From Dermanyssus gallinae (lineage: Eukaryota > Arthropoda > Arachnida > Mesostigmata > Dermanyssidae), in assembly GCA_003439945.1 (NCBI GenBank), contig QVRM01002401.1, positions 1 through 64,000 on the forward strand: a DNA stretch of 64,000 nt, read 5' to 3'. The notes beneath the pieces were generated by a model, which saw nothing but the letters and a program-made list of their open reading frames with translations, did not search any database and was not told the origin of the DNA. The position numbers and the translations under genes are program-made. This document shows positions 47,512 through 59,269 of the stretch, piece after piece; position 1 is the stretch's first letter; each line of letters opens with the position of its first letter.

Positions 47512-48179
47512 ACCAGACTACCTACTACTACTACTACTAACTTCTAGTCCTTGTATATCTAACTTGTTCTCTACGGCCATTACCAATCTTGCTAGTGAAA
47601 ATCTCAGGTTTGGTTGATCGCACTGGCGGTGAGAATTGGTAGCTCGAAAAGCCTCAGCAGCGTTCACGGAAGAAGTACAACGGATGTTCTGCTAGTGTAG
47701 AGGAAACCGAAACAAACACACGGCAAACTTGACTTCATAGATTTTTCGGGGGGAAATGGGAAGGGCAGACGGGCACATGACAGATGCCTTTACGAAAAAC
47801 AAGTTCAGACGTTAAGTCTAAGTTCGAGAGATGACAAAAGAGAGGAAAAAGTTCTGCTGGTTGGCAACCCAGCCTAGAAAGCAACCTCCTGATTATAGCT
47901 GTATAAAGAACAAATGGCTGCGTCTTTTCTTATTGCAATTGCCCTGAACACTTAACGTTAGGCGTCCGTCCAGTGCTATGCTTTCTTGGCCTAGGCAATG
48001 GCCGAAAAAGTCGACAAAAAGAAATTCTGTGAATCACGTGGCAGCTGGCACCGATATCCCACCATTACATGAAGCGGTCACTGTTAATCTCTACAATGCC
48101 AAGACGGGCACCTGATAAAATGTGCAACAATGCCGTCTTTGATAGCCACGGCAAACGGTTGCTACAACTACTGAGGCTT

Positions 48180-48336
48180 ATGTGTGTAGTAGCAACAAGC
48201 TCAGCATCAAGATTCGTCTGAAACACCCACAGGGGGAAGTGTGGGTGTACTTCAGCAGGCAGGAAAGCTGTGGGTGTACTTCAGCAGGTAACGGTAGGAT
48301 AAGAGTTAACCAGTTAAGAAGAGCACCACTCATAAC
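48180..48336 (+). repeat. 157-bp segment duplicated from 46241-46396 (copy 2)
   Basis: Same orientation as copy 1, about 97% identical by eye, with one extra G in the CACAGGGGG run. The flanks differ immediately outside the shared block. Confidence 0.95.
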
Positions 48337-49606
48337 GGTCATAGCCATCGGTCGTATTGTGCGCTAATCAACCAATTGATACACAGCGTTTCATGAGTGA
48401 ATCTTTGGGTATAATAGCAGTTATGTCGACATGGGTGAGCGAAAGAGATAATAGCAATTATGCCGACATGAGTGGCGAAAGATATAAGCCCTGGCGATGG
48501 AGTGGCCCATCCCTTTGTGATCCTTTTGCATGGAAGACGTTTAACGGCCTCTGACCCAATGCTTGTATTGAAGCTCAGTTAGATACAAATGGAGTGGAGT
48601 TTCAAAATGACCCGAACGTTTCGAGTTCACAACGAGCCAATCGTTATGAAAGCAACACAGACAGGTAGCACAACAAGGAGAGCGCGGACGTTCCCAATAA
48701 GGACACGAAAATCGAACCCCCGAAAATATTCACCTCCCTCCCCCTCCGCCCTGCAAATGCAGGACCTGCCACAGCATACATACGAGAGCATTGCTGAAGG
48801 GCGCAGGCGAGAGGGTATACGTTGTTGCATTGCGTTGCTCGCATTGCCTGCGGCACTGCCGATCATAGAAAAAGGATCTGTAGTGTTCTAGAGGCCAGTA
48901 GTGTGGATGGTTGCTTGCTCGCTCGCTCGCTCCCGAGTCTTCCATACGTCCATTCCATACGCGACGCAATTGTGGCGCTTAAGTGGAACGCCAACACAAT
49001 ACTCTTCTTGCAGCGGTAGAGCAAAGCAGCAGTGATGCTCTAGTAGTAGTAGTAGTAGTTGTTGTAGTAGCAGAGGCAATGAAAGTAGCTACTTCTCTAT
49101 TACACGTTAACCCAGTGTAGCAGACGACCAAGCGTAATCTCATCATATTGCACAGCATATATTTTGTGTCTGTGTGTGTGTAAAGCACACCTCTTCTAGC
49201 GGGTACGTCGTGTCGGACACGGAGTAGCAAGCAAGCGAATGGTGTTTTATCGCGCAAGCTTATCACGGCCATCACGACTTGATCATCAACACCTCCAGGT
49301 AGGCAGCGGACGCCGCCGCCGCATCATCAGGAGCAGTAGCGGTTGCAAAGCAGAGCAGAGCAGTGCTGCATGGTGCTGTCATCGGCCGTTAACAAGAGAC
49401 GGCGTGACAACTGTGACACAACTGGCAGCGGTTCGCATATACTAGAACGTATCCAGTCCATCCATGTAACTACCTATCTATCTATCTATCGTATGGCGTC
49501 TCGAAGAACCAGGTCGCCCGCAATCGAGTAACCCGACCGACCGACCGACCGAGAGACAGGAGTGGCCGGGAGTGGTGGTCGTGGTGATGAGAGAGAGATA
49601 GACAGG

Positions 49607-49645
<39 letters not shown>

Positions 49646-49803
49646 AGAGATATATATAGAGAGAGATATGGAGAGAGAGAGAGAGAGCGTGGCACCAACG
49701 CCTTATGGCCCACAATACCACAAGTATGGCACGGCGACACGTGTGTGCCGCCGCGAAGATGTGAAGTAAAGACGGCCGTTGCCATATGGCGATCCGATCG
49801 CAT

Positions 49804-49834
<31 letters not shown>

Positions 49835-50639
49835 GGACGACTCCATATATATATATATCCGATCGCATACACACATATATATATATATATATATAGGACG
49901 ACTCCAACGACTTGTGGGTGGGCGATCGAAACACAGTGAATAATCAAGATCAATCATGAATAAGCGAAGAACCACCATATCGAAGACACTCGGCTCTATG
50001 TATGAATGTGGCTGCAGACGGCCATTGGCATAGGCCGTAAACTAACTACACCGTCTACAGGCGGTCGTGTTTGGCGTAGGTTTACGGTTTCGAGAGTAGT
50101 GGATAAGGAAGTAACTAAGAGCGACACAAGTGGGAATAAATGTGGGACGAATGCATACAATTAACGTAGGACGGCTGGCCTACGCTATCAAAAAAAAAAT
50201 GACAAACCTAATTTACCCAGAGGGACAGTCACTAGAATACGGTTAACATACCTTCATCTATTCGATGCGGTTCGTAGTCAATGCAAATACTACTTTACCT
50301 TACTACTAGCTGTAAGATCTTAGGAATAAAAAAATGAAGAAGAAAAAACCTTAATTCACATTTTGCGTTTTTTGTCACAGCCGACAAAACCGTAGGGTGT
50401 AAATGAGGTCACTCTTTCTATAAGTAGGTAAAGTAGTAGTAGTAGGGTTAAGGGCTAAAGCTACGAGCCAGCATGGCAAACTGAAAAAATCTACATATAC
50501 AGCACACTTGAATCGGACACGCATAATTGTGCCATTCGCCCACAGCCATTGTGTGTCGCCGTGACTGGTTAGTGGGCAGACGGGCGTGCATGTAGACGTG
50601 CATGACTGAGTGCGTTCGTTGGCCAAGCGGCGAACTCAC
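48337..50639 (-). other. part of intron 1 of gene B, simple repeats only
   Basis: Intronic by position. It holds GTA/TTG triplets near 49041-49070, GA/TA-rich sequence at 49585-49690 and the duplicated TA block near 49.8 kb. No coding potential is recognised. GTGAGT at 50639 is the donor of exon 1. Confidence 0.6.
49793..49903. repeat. tandem duplication around a (TA)n core
   Basis: The unit ATCCGATCGCATACACACA, a TA run, then GGACGACTCC occurs twice (about 49793-49844 and 49857-49903), separated by a short extra TA stretch. Confidence 0.9.
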
Positions 50640-51588
50640 CGACGTCGTTGCGGGCGCGGTACTCTTCGAGGATCTGGATCTTGCCCTCGAGGTCGCTCGT
50701 GACGAAGCTGAACATCGCGCCCATCTCCTTGAAGATCTTGGACACCTCGCGGAACGCGGCCAGGTACGAATCGAGCAGGATGTCGTCGCCCGACCTCATG
50801 CACCTGAGCAGTTCCTCGTCGACAGTCGCCAGCCGGAAGCCGTCGAGGTGGCGTGACCTCGGAGTGCTGCCGGGCCCGGGCGAGCCTCCACGTGCTCCGA
50901 GGGGGTGTCGAGTGCCGCCAGCCTCCGCCAGCGTCATGACGCCCACTGACCGTTGACTCTTCTCGCTGCCGAGCCCCCCGACGTCGTCGTCGCCGCCGCC
51001 GCCTCCGCCACCGCCGCCTCCGCCTCGGCCACCACCACCCCCGCTGCCACCGCCCCCCCTGCCATTGGCGCTGCCGCTGCTGGCTGCGTCCTCGTTATCC
51101 ATTGGCCGGCCACAGTAGACGCCCGGCACCGCACAGACGCTGACGACGAGCAGCACAAGCAGAAGAACGACGGTGAAGTTGTGCATCAAACTGCCGCTAC
51201 GCGCCAGCACGCAGCCCAACAGCGACGAACTTCGCAGCAGGCTCTGGCGGCACTGATCGCAGCCACACCACCAGCGAAGCAACGGGCTGCTGCTGCTATT
51301 GAGGTTGATGTTGTTGTCGATGCTGCTGCTGCTGTTGTTGAGGTTGAGGTTGTTGTTGCAGTTGCTGTTGATGTTGCCGCTGATGGTGGAGATGGTGGTA
51401 CCACCAGCTGTTACTCGAGCCACCTCCTCCTCCTCCTCCTCGGGGGAGCGGGGGTGGCCGTTCGAACAACAAACACTGGCGGGGTACACCAACGGCAACA
51501 GTGGCAGTGGCGGAAAAAGCGCTCGAAGCGGCTGAAGAAGGCATCGACAACATGTGCAACAACACGTCTTTGTCATGAAGTTGTACAT
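50640..51588 (-). CDS. ceramide-1-phosphate transfer-like protein, gene B, exon 1 (signal peptide-bearing)
   Basis: The GLTP fold begins at DGFRLATVDEELLRCMRSGD and includes SFVTSDLEGKIQILEEYR, with the headgroup-contacting Asp and Lys kept; the donor is GTCG|GTGAGT at 50640/50639, phase 1, as in gene A. The start is uncertain. The first good ATG in the open frame is 51586-51588; it would add about 130 residues of Cys-rich, Glu-run and Asn/Ser-run sequence. An internal ATG at 51184-51186 gives MHNFTVVLLLVLLVVSVCAV, a clear signal peptide or anchor, then an acidic Gly-rich linker of about 95 residues. The protein would be 319 or 453 residues, against about 214 in human CPTP. Known relatives are cytosolic, so a membrane-targeted, lumenal or secreted role is inferred from this segment only. 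Confidence 0.82.
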
Positions 51589-53708
51589 TATGTTGCTGTT
51601 GTTGTTGCTGCTGCTGCTGTTGTTGTTGTTGGTGCTGGTGTTGGTGGGGTGATGATGGTGGTGATCTCGGTGAACATGGTGCACGTTATAATGATGATGG
51701 TGCTGATAGTTTTGTTGGGGGTGCAGTAGAAGCTGCTGCTGATGTTGTTGGTGTTGTTGTTGTTGTTGTGTTGTTGTAATGGCGCTTGTTGATGTTGTTG
51801 TTGTTGTTGTTGTAATGGCGCTTGTTGATGTAGTGGTGGTTGTTGTGATGGTGAAAGTTGCTGATGCTGTTGTTGCTGCTGCTGCTGTTGTTGTAGCTGT
51901 TGATTATGATGTAGTAGCTCAATACTCGCCATTATCGCCGCAGAAGAGGGCTTAGCTGACAGTGGGCAAAAATCGACTACTAGACTTATTCTGGACAGAC
52001 TAGTAGCTTAGACCAACAACAACAACACGTGGAATAGAGAGACGAATGAGAAGATCATGAGATGATGGAACTAGCCGTTTAAAGAAAACAGAGCTCCAAT
52101 AAGAAGAAAAGCGACTTAGAGGCATAAACAGCAACGACGACAACAAAAACAACAACAACAATGATTGTAGTAGTGGCAGCTGGAGCAGCAGCGGAAGCGA
52201 TAACAACAAAAACAACAACAATACAATAGAGATTCTTGTTGCTGAACTAGCAGCAATAGCATTAGCAGCAAACACTCAGCTCGACTACGATGAACCAACA
52301 GCGGCCGAAGCCGCGGCTGTGGCTGCCACTAGCAGAGAGACTGGCAAGGAGATTTCCGCGCACCCCCGGCCGCGGCAGCAGCAGCCGCAGCAACGACAAT
52401 GCTCTCTCCCCCTCTCCCCACTTTCTCCCCCGGGCATGTGTAGCCGTAATCCTAATAGAGCTGGTCGTCGTAGTACTGGTAGTAATAGTACCAATATTAG
52501 TGATGATGTATAGTAGTAACAGAAGGTCTGTTGTTATTGTTGTTAATGTTGCTGACGTTGTTGTAGATGCCAATGTAGATGATGTTGTTGTTGCTGCTGC
52601 TGTTGAGGTTGTTGCCGCTGTTGCTGCTGCTGCTGATATTGTTGTTGTTGTGTTGTTATTGCTGCTGTTGATGTTACTGATGTTGCTGCTTGTTGATGTT
52701 CTGATCGTCGTCGTCGTCGTTGTTGTTGTTTTTGTTGTTGTTAACAAGAAAAGTGCACAGCATCACCATCACCGGTAGCGTTATTATCACAGGCACCAAC
52801 CACCTCAACCGTCACCTCCACCTCCACCTCTAGCTAGCGCTCTCTATGATGATGGTCAGCAGTACTACAACGCCCAATACGGTCGAACAACAAAGTGAAC
52901 AACAACAAAGTGAATCGTCAAACAACCCCGACCACCGACAGCCGTCGTTGTCGTGTCGTCGTTGTTGTTGTTGTTGTTGTCGTCGTCGGTCGTCGTCGTT
53001 AACAACAAGGAAGAAACACAAACGGGCGCGATTACGCTGCATCAGCAGGAGGAATAGCAAGGGACATCACCACACGACCAGAAGCGGCAACAGCAACAGC
53101 AATAGCAAGCAGCTCCGTTAGCGCGGTGTACGTCCCACGGTGGTGATGACCAGGCGGCCAGCCAGCAGGGCCACCGTTAGCACCGTGCAGTCAGTCCTCT
53201 ACCGGCTCGGCCAGCTAACGGACAACCAACGACAATCACCACACCACACCGTAGAGTGGATGCGGTAACTATGGCTGCTTCTGTGTGCTTGCTGATGTTG
53301 CTGCTGCTGCTGCTGCCAGGATTCTGGTGGCAAGCGGTGGTCGAACATCTTCTTTTTTTTTGTGGCACACAGAGAAGAAGAGAAGAAGATGACGACAAAC
53401 GCTTACGCGAAGCATACGTCCTCACTCACTCTACCACCCGCCCACCCTACGCACACACGTATCGACTCCCTCCAGCCTCCGCCAAACTCAACGTCATAGA
53501 GTTGGCAGTCGTCGCCATTGTGACTGTTGCTGTTACTGTTGGTCTATGTAAGTGTACATATATCTCAGTAGAGGTGATCAACTAGCGGCTGTGTGGCAGT
53601 GTGTGGACGATGATGAGGGCGATGACAGCAACAACAAGGAAGAAAACAACAACAGCAGCAGCAACAACAACAACAACGACAAGCAACAGCAACAACAATA
53701 ACAACAAT

Positions 53709-53741
<33 letters not shown>

Positions 53742-53743
53742 AC

Positions 53744-53782
<39 letters not shown>

Positions 53783-56700
53783 TAACGACGACGACAACAA
53801 CAGCGGAAACGCGACCCGCCGTTGGCAATCGACAACCGAGCGAGCACCTCGCGTCTTATTCAATACGCTCAATATGATCAACGTAGCACTACCGTCACTG
53901 TCAGAACCATAATGATCATCATAATCACCATCACCATAATCATGATCGGCAGCGACATTATCATCCTTTATTATCATTATTGTTATCACCGTGATCCATT
54001 ATCGGCTGGCTTTAACGGCTGTCCACGGTCCTCAGCGATGTTGCTCTCTTTCCCCTTGTTCTGTTTTACTTTCCTTTTCCTACTGGATGACTACGAGTAT
54101 TGCAAGTCCTACGGCTAGTAGTAGTAGTAGTAGTCCAACTCTTTTACGCACTCACTCATTTACAACAGCAACAGCAACAACAACAACAGCAAAAGAGCAG
54201 CAACAATAAAAACAACGATAACAATCACAACAATCATAAGTATAGCAACCGCTCGCTAGACTAGTACTGTACGCTCGCGTTAATCTGGACTGTCAACCGT
54301 CGAAGGGCTGGGGGGGGTCTAGGCGATTGAGACTAGCTGGGGGTGAGAAGTAGTCATTGGCCATGCAACGAACGACACCAACCGATCCCGACGGTGAAGT
54401 CAAAATAACAGCACAACAACAACGAGAGACAACAACAACAACAACAACGAGAGGACAACAACAACAACGAGAGGAGAGAAACACAGCAAAAACGACAACG
54501 GCAGCGGGGACAACAACAACAGCAGCAACAACAATAACGGCAGCTTTTCGTTTGTGCCAGACTATCACCGAACAAATGAAGCCACAAGCAACAAGCAAAC
54601 TGTGCGGCGAGTAGCAAACTGGATGGACTGACTACCACCTACAACCCCTAAGCGACGGACCATTGCCCCCATTCATTACCATTGCCCCGTTCACCGGCCG
54701 ATTGACCGATTGGCAGACCGACCGACAGACAGACAGAGCAACCGATCAACAAGCTAATGTTGCTAGTGGGACGGAGACTGCTGGCGGGAGTTGCTACACA
54801 AGCTCGATGCTCGGCACCACTATGGTGGTGTGGCCGCCGGTAGGTATGAGCACGACCTCGTCATCAGCGTCATCATCGTCATGGTCGCTTGATGGTCTCG
54901 ATTGTGATCATGGTGAGGGATCGTTTGCTCTTACATGCTGATAGTGATGCTATACTTACTGATGCTGGTATCTGCGGCAGCAACCCAGTTAAGGACAGCA
55001 GGCAAAGCAAGAGAGAGATAACGGGAGACCCCCTCCCCCCCCCCCGCACAACAAGACTCCCTTGACCCATCTTCTCTCCCTTTTTCCTGCCTTCCTCTTT
55101 CTCTCGTTCTCTGTTCGTTCGTTCGTACGAAGGAACAGTCGAGATCGAGGCGACATGACAGCCAAATGGACTGGAATACTTCCCTCCCTATCTCGTCTTC
55201 CATTTGTCGTAGATCGAGAGATTCATCGAAACAGCTATGATTACCTTAGCTACTGTTACTACGAATTCTACCTGCTAGAACAACAATTACAACAACTACT
55301 ACGACTACTACAACAACAGTAATCAATTAGCACTAATATTACCAGTATTCAGCTTGCTGCTGATGCTCTTACTGTTGCTGATGATGATGATGATGTTGTT
55401 GTTGTTGGTGGTGGTGGTGTTTTTCTTGTTGTTGTTGTTGTTGTTGCTGCCGCTAGCGGCACGTCGCGGAAACATCAATGCGTCTCCTGCTCGCGCCTGC
55501 TTACCGTTCTGCAAGAACGACAACAACGACGACAACAAAACAACAGCTGCACCTATGGTTGTTATTGTTGTTGTTGTTGCTGTCAGTTATACGCAGATCG
55601 GCCCAGCTCTGGCGGTAGTTCTCGATTCTTCGTGGGGTGCGCAGAGGTTCTCCTATGATGATGATACCTGACCGTTGACTATCGTGGTCATCGGTGGATT
55701 CGGGGGTCGTCGGTGGATCCTGGGGTCGTCGGTGGATTATGGTGTCGTCGTCGTCGTCGTTGTCTATCGCATACGACCTCGTGTCTTTCAGTGCTGCCGA
55801 AGTCGACCGGAGCCACGCGGAGAGGAGGCAAACAGGGCCAGTAGACCAACAAACAAAAAGTGGAAAGAGAAGAAGAGCAATCAGAAGAGGAACGCAGAGA
55901 AGAGCAGCATGACGAAACTGAAGGTAAGACGGAGACGAAGACGAAGAAGATGATGAAAAACAGCAGCACGAATTAGGACGCCCAGCTCGCTGCCTTGCCA
56001 GCCGATGATCTAAGAATAACTCGTCTAGCCGAGTCGGTTCGATTAAAGCTACGGCCAGATCAGCTGCTCGCCAGAACGTCGGTTGGTAGAAGTGACTCTA
56101 GCTTGTGGCGGCGTAAAGTAGTTAAGTAGTAATCGAATACAGGCACTCTAAGGCGATAGCACTCCACATACCAGTTGAATAAGTAAGTGTCAAGGCAAAA
56201 ACGTCATTGTAACACGAGCAGCAGAGAGATGCTAGTGCATGATGAGGTCATACCAGCTACGGTGGGTTGGTTGGTTGTGTGGATGGTTGGTTGCTTGGAG
56301 GGATGCTTGAATCGGTGGGCAATCGTCGTCGTTTTCCCTCCACTGCTGCTACTCTGTTGCCTCTATGGCTACGAGCTCCGCCTGGAAGATGATGAAGGTG
56401 AAGTCCTAGTAATCGAAGTACTAGTCTGGCGGCGGGGGTGATGGTAACCGTAGTGGTACTGGCCCGTGCTACTGTTGCTGCTGCTGCTGCTGCTGTGTTG
56501 GCCGATCAGTCTTCGCGCGGTCATCATGGCACAAATGATCTAGCTAGCGAGTTCGCAGCCGCCGTAGCGGAAACAGCTCCTCTTAATCGAGCACCGCTCA
56601 GGCTGAGGTGATATGATGAGGTGTCGTTCTCGCCGTTCAAGATGATTCGTCTCAGCCGCCGCTGCCGCCATCCGTTCGCGGCCATACGTTCGTTGCGTTC

Positions 56701-57827
56701 TAGTTGTGTTCGATGCTGGTCAGCATGTCGAACATACATGCATGTTGAGGCGAAAGCGGAGCAGAATCAATATGCAGCGGCAGCACGAGGGAAATGGCAC
56801 GGTAAGACACGCATGATGATGATGATCATCATCATCATCATCACCACCACCACCATCATCACCTATCTACCTATTTCTCTGTCGGTCTGTCTGTTTGTCT
56901 GCCTACCCGTCTGTCCACCACCGTTCCACCAACCACCGTGCGTTCCTCCAGTTCTCTGTCTGTCTGACCCGATCGATCAACGGGGAACGAACCGTCGTTC
57001 TATCTACGGCGCCCCCTCCCCTCCCCCTCCCCCATACCACCGGAGAGGCGCGTCGTCTGCTGCACGAGCGGGTCGAGAGGGAACGGGAAAGGGCAACCAC
57101 CTGTTGTTTTACCAGATGACGCCAATCTGAGTTTCGTGTCGGTCGTGGTCGCCGCCGCTACCGTCCTCGTTGTTGTTGCTGCTGCTGCTGCTGTTGTTGT
57201 TGTTGTTGCTGTTATTGTTGTTGTTGCTGTTATTGTTGTGCTTGTTGTTTTGTTGTTGCTGCTGCTGCTGTTGTTGTCGTTGCCGTTACCCTCGCCGACG
57301 TCGCCGCCGGCTGTCAGAGAAAGCGGAGGGCGCGGGGAGAGGAGAAGGATGACCTTATCTGTTCGTAATTCGTCGGATCCGATTTATACGTGACGTCAGT
57401 GCTCATAAGTGCGATGATGTATTCTCAAGATTCTCAAGTGTGTAGGATAAAGCACCGGCGGTTTGTCGACAATGTAATGTTTTTTTGTTGACATTCTTGA
57501 TTGTTGCTGTTGCTGTTGCTGCTGCTGCGACTGCTTGATGAGATTCTTTGATGGCATGCATTGGGTTCTTCTGAGCACAGTGATGGGTGGCCGTTGTTGA
57601 GTGACGGAGAACGGACGGTAGAAGAAGCTACAGGTCGCGCTCATCGGCCGATACTGCCGGATAACATTGGGAGCGATAGTAGTCGTAGTATTCGCAGTTC
57701 GAGCAGTCTGTGGTGAAAACGGCGAACACCTGTGATATATATACTCATATATATATAAAAGGCGAGCACTACCGAGTGTGCAAACGTATTGTAAATGATT
57801 AATAAAACATCACAATATTTTCTATAT
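51589..57827. other. triplet-repeat-rich DNA upstream of gene B, no gene supported
   Basis: Dense CAA/CAG and TTG/CTG clusters on both strands (about 51590-51640, 51730-51810, 51870-51900, 52540-52740, 53640-53800, 54410-54540, 55380-55450, 57165-57285). GTA/TAG runs near 54115-54133 and GA-rich parts occur too. Open frames here are homopolymeric Asn, Ser, Thr, Val, Leu or Gln and appear on both strands at once, the sign of triplet repeats rather than genes. It probably contains the gene B promoter and 5' UTR; exon limits cannot be placed. Confidence 0.55.
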
Positions 57828-58615
57828 ATATATTGAGTGTTACAAAAAATTCTGAAGATCGATAATAAGAATTGTAAGGCTCGTTAAAGCAACTCTTTTT
57901 TTCAATGGAACATGGCCTCTTGAAGTGACCAAACGAGAAGTCTTATTTTGCAGTGAGAGAAAAATTACAACAAAATTGGTGACACGGGTGTTGTTGCCCA
58001 ACATAAGAGCATAAAATGTACCCTTGCGAGACAACCATCCTATATAGAAACTAAGCACATTGTCGTGTTCTTGAGAAAGCTCTGCTTGTTCGGAAGAACA
58101 TATAATGCTGGCCAGAAGATGCTACATGTCGTTTCGAAGTGAATCCGCAAAAAAAGAAGCCTTCACCCCTTATACCGCAAAATTACAGCCTTACGACCAT
58201 TCACGGCTCAAATCGATCATGTTGGTACTAAATACATGGCGATTCGAGCCGTAATTGCGGCGTAATTGGGATTGAGTGCATGCATAAATGACTTACTCCA
58301 TCAGATAAATCACTCTCATGCACTCAAACTCGACATGCCCGCCGAAAAATCTTAAATACTCACTCATCACGGCTCGCATTGCCATAGGTCTGGCACCAAA
58401 ATGATCGTCATGAATGTGTTAGTTTTGAGGGCTGTTAAGAAACTAAGACTGGCTGTCTCGCAATGGCACATTTTATGCTCCTCACTCTCACTCAGAAAGA
58501 AGACTTCTCAGGGACCATGTTCCATAGGAAAATATTTGCTTTAACGAATTCTACAATTATTATTATTATTATTTAAACGTTACAATTTGTTCATCATATT
58601 TATTTCACTCATATT
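57828..58615. mobile_element. foldback (inverted-arm) non-autonomous DNA transposon
   Basis: The left half is an imperfect reverse complement of the right half. For example, GAATTGTAAGGCTCGTTAAAGC and CAATGGAACATGGC near 57869-57916 pair with GACCATGTTCCATAGG and GCTTTAACGAATTCTACAATT near 58513-58558. The arms meet around 58270-58325, where ATTGAGTGCATGCATAA faces TCATGCACTCAAACTC. There is no coding potential. The arm sequence matches the 3' flank of the transposase fragment at 36990-37208, and a TGGCACCAAAATGAT block resembles the arm of the element at 24209-26166. End positions are approximate. Confidence 0.8.
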
Positions 58616-58639
58616 GAGTATGCATGACGTCATTAAACG

Positions 58640-58990
58640 TTACAATTGTGAAGTGTGAACGTGTACTCCTTGTCTCCTAATACATTTCTGGGTTGCCTTG
58701 CTTACCGGACCCATTGTTTCCATAGATATTGGCATTACGATGTAGCCCGTCTCCAGTTCCTGGCACTTGCGTTTTTTCCATTTTCTGCGCTCGGCGACCC
58801 ATCCTGCCTCTAGTGAACTGTGGCTTATATGGGATGGAGTTACTGTACAGGACAATGTAGCATCCCATACTAAGCATTTGCCGTAGAGGGTTGTTACACC
58901 GTCAGATCCTTTGTCGTCGTCAAGTTCTAATCTGGGCTCGAGCATGCTTGGTATGCCAGCCCTGCGTAAGACTCCTCCTATAACTGCGTT
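58640..58990 (-). mobile_element. LINE C-terminal fragment, minus strand
   Basis: The frame reads LELDDDKGSDGVTTLYGKCL, VWDATLSCTVTPSHI, WVAERRKWKKRK and LETGYIVMPISMETMGP. This is the C-terminal region (KRPDGVT...WDAT...APSH...AE..K....L) of a LINE polyprotein frequent in invertebrate genomes. The same family appears on the opposite strand from 59.3 to 61.3 kb. Upstream (58945-58990) the frame is broken. Confidence 0.7.
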
Positions 58991-59155
58991 GATTTCAGCG
59001 TATCTAGAAGCGCTACCATGGCTTTTAATACAGCTAAGAGGGTAAAGTCCATACTCAGCTTACTGTGATACAACATGCGTTGCAACTGTAGGGGTTGCAA
59101 ATCGGGTTATTTTTTTAATTAATACATTATTATTATCGACCTTCAGGAAAGCCCT

Positions 59156-59184
59156 GCATATATATATATATATATATATATATG

Positions 59185-59230
<46 letters not shown>
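59156..59230. repeat. (TA)n microsatellite
   Basis: About 75 bases of TA repeat interrupted once by TATGTATTA, between the two inverted LINE fragments. Confidence 0.92.
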
Positions 59231-59232
<2 letters not shown>

Positions 59233-59269
59233 TGGCTCCCAGCACGGATCACTTGAGAGCCCTTCACGA

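Noticed and set aside
50953..51729. 258-codon plus-strand Ala/Val-rich frame over gene B exon 1
   Set aside because: Composition follows from GC-rich Gly codons and triplet repeats on the other strand; no domain is visible.
53565..53989. Overlapping Val-, Cys- and Leu-rich minus-strand frames
   Set aside because: All three minus frames are open together across a CAA/CAG tract, which shows simple repeat rather than protein.
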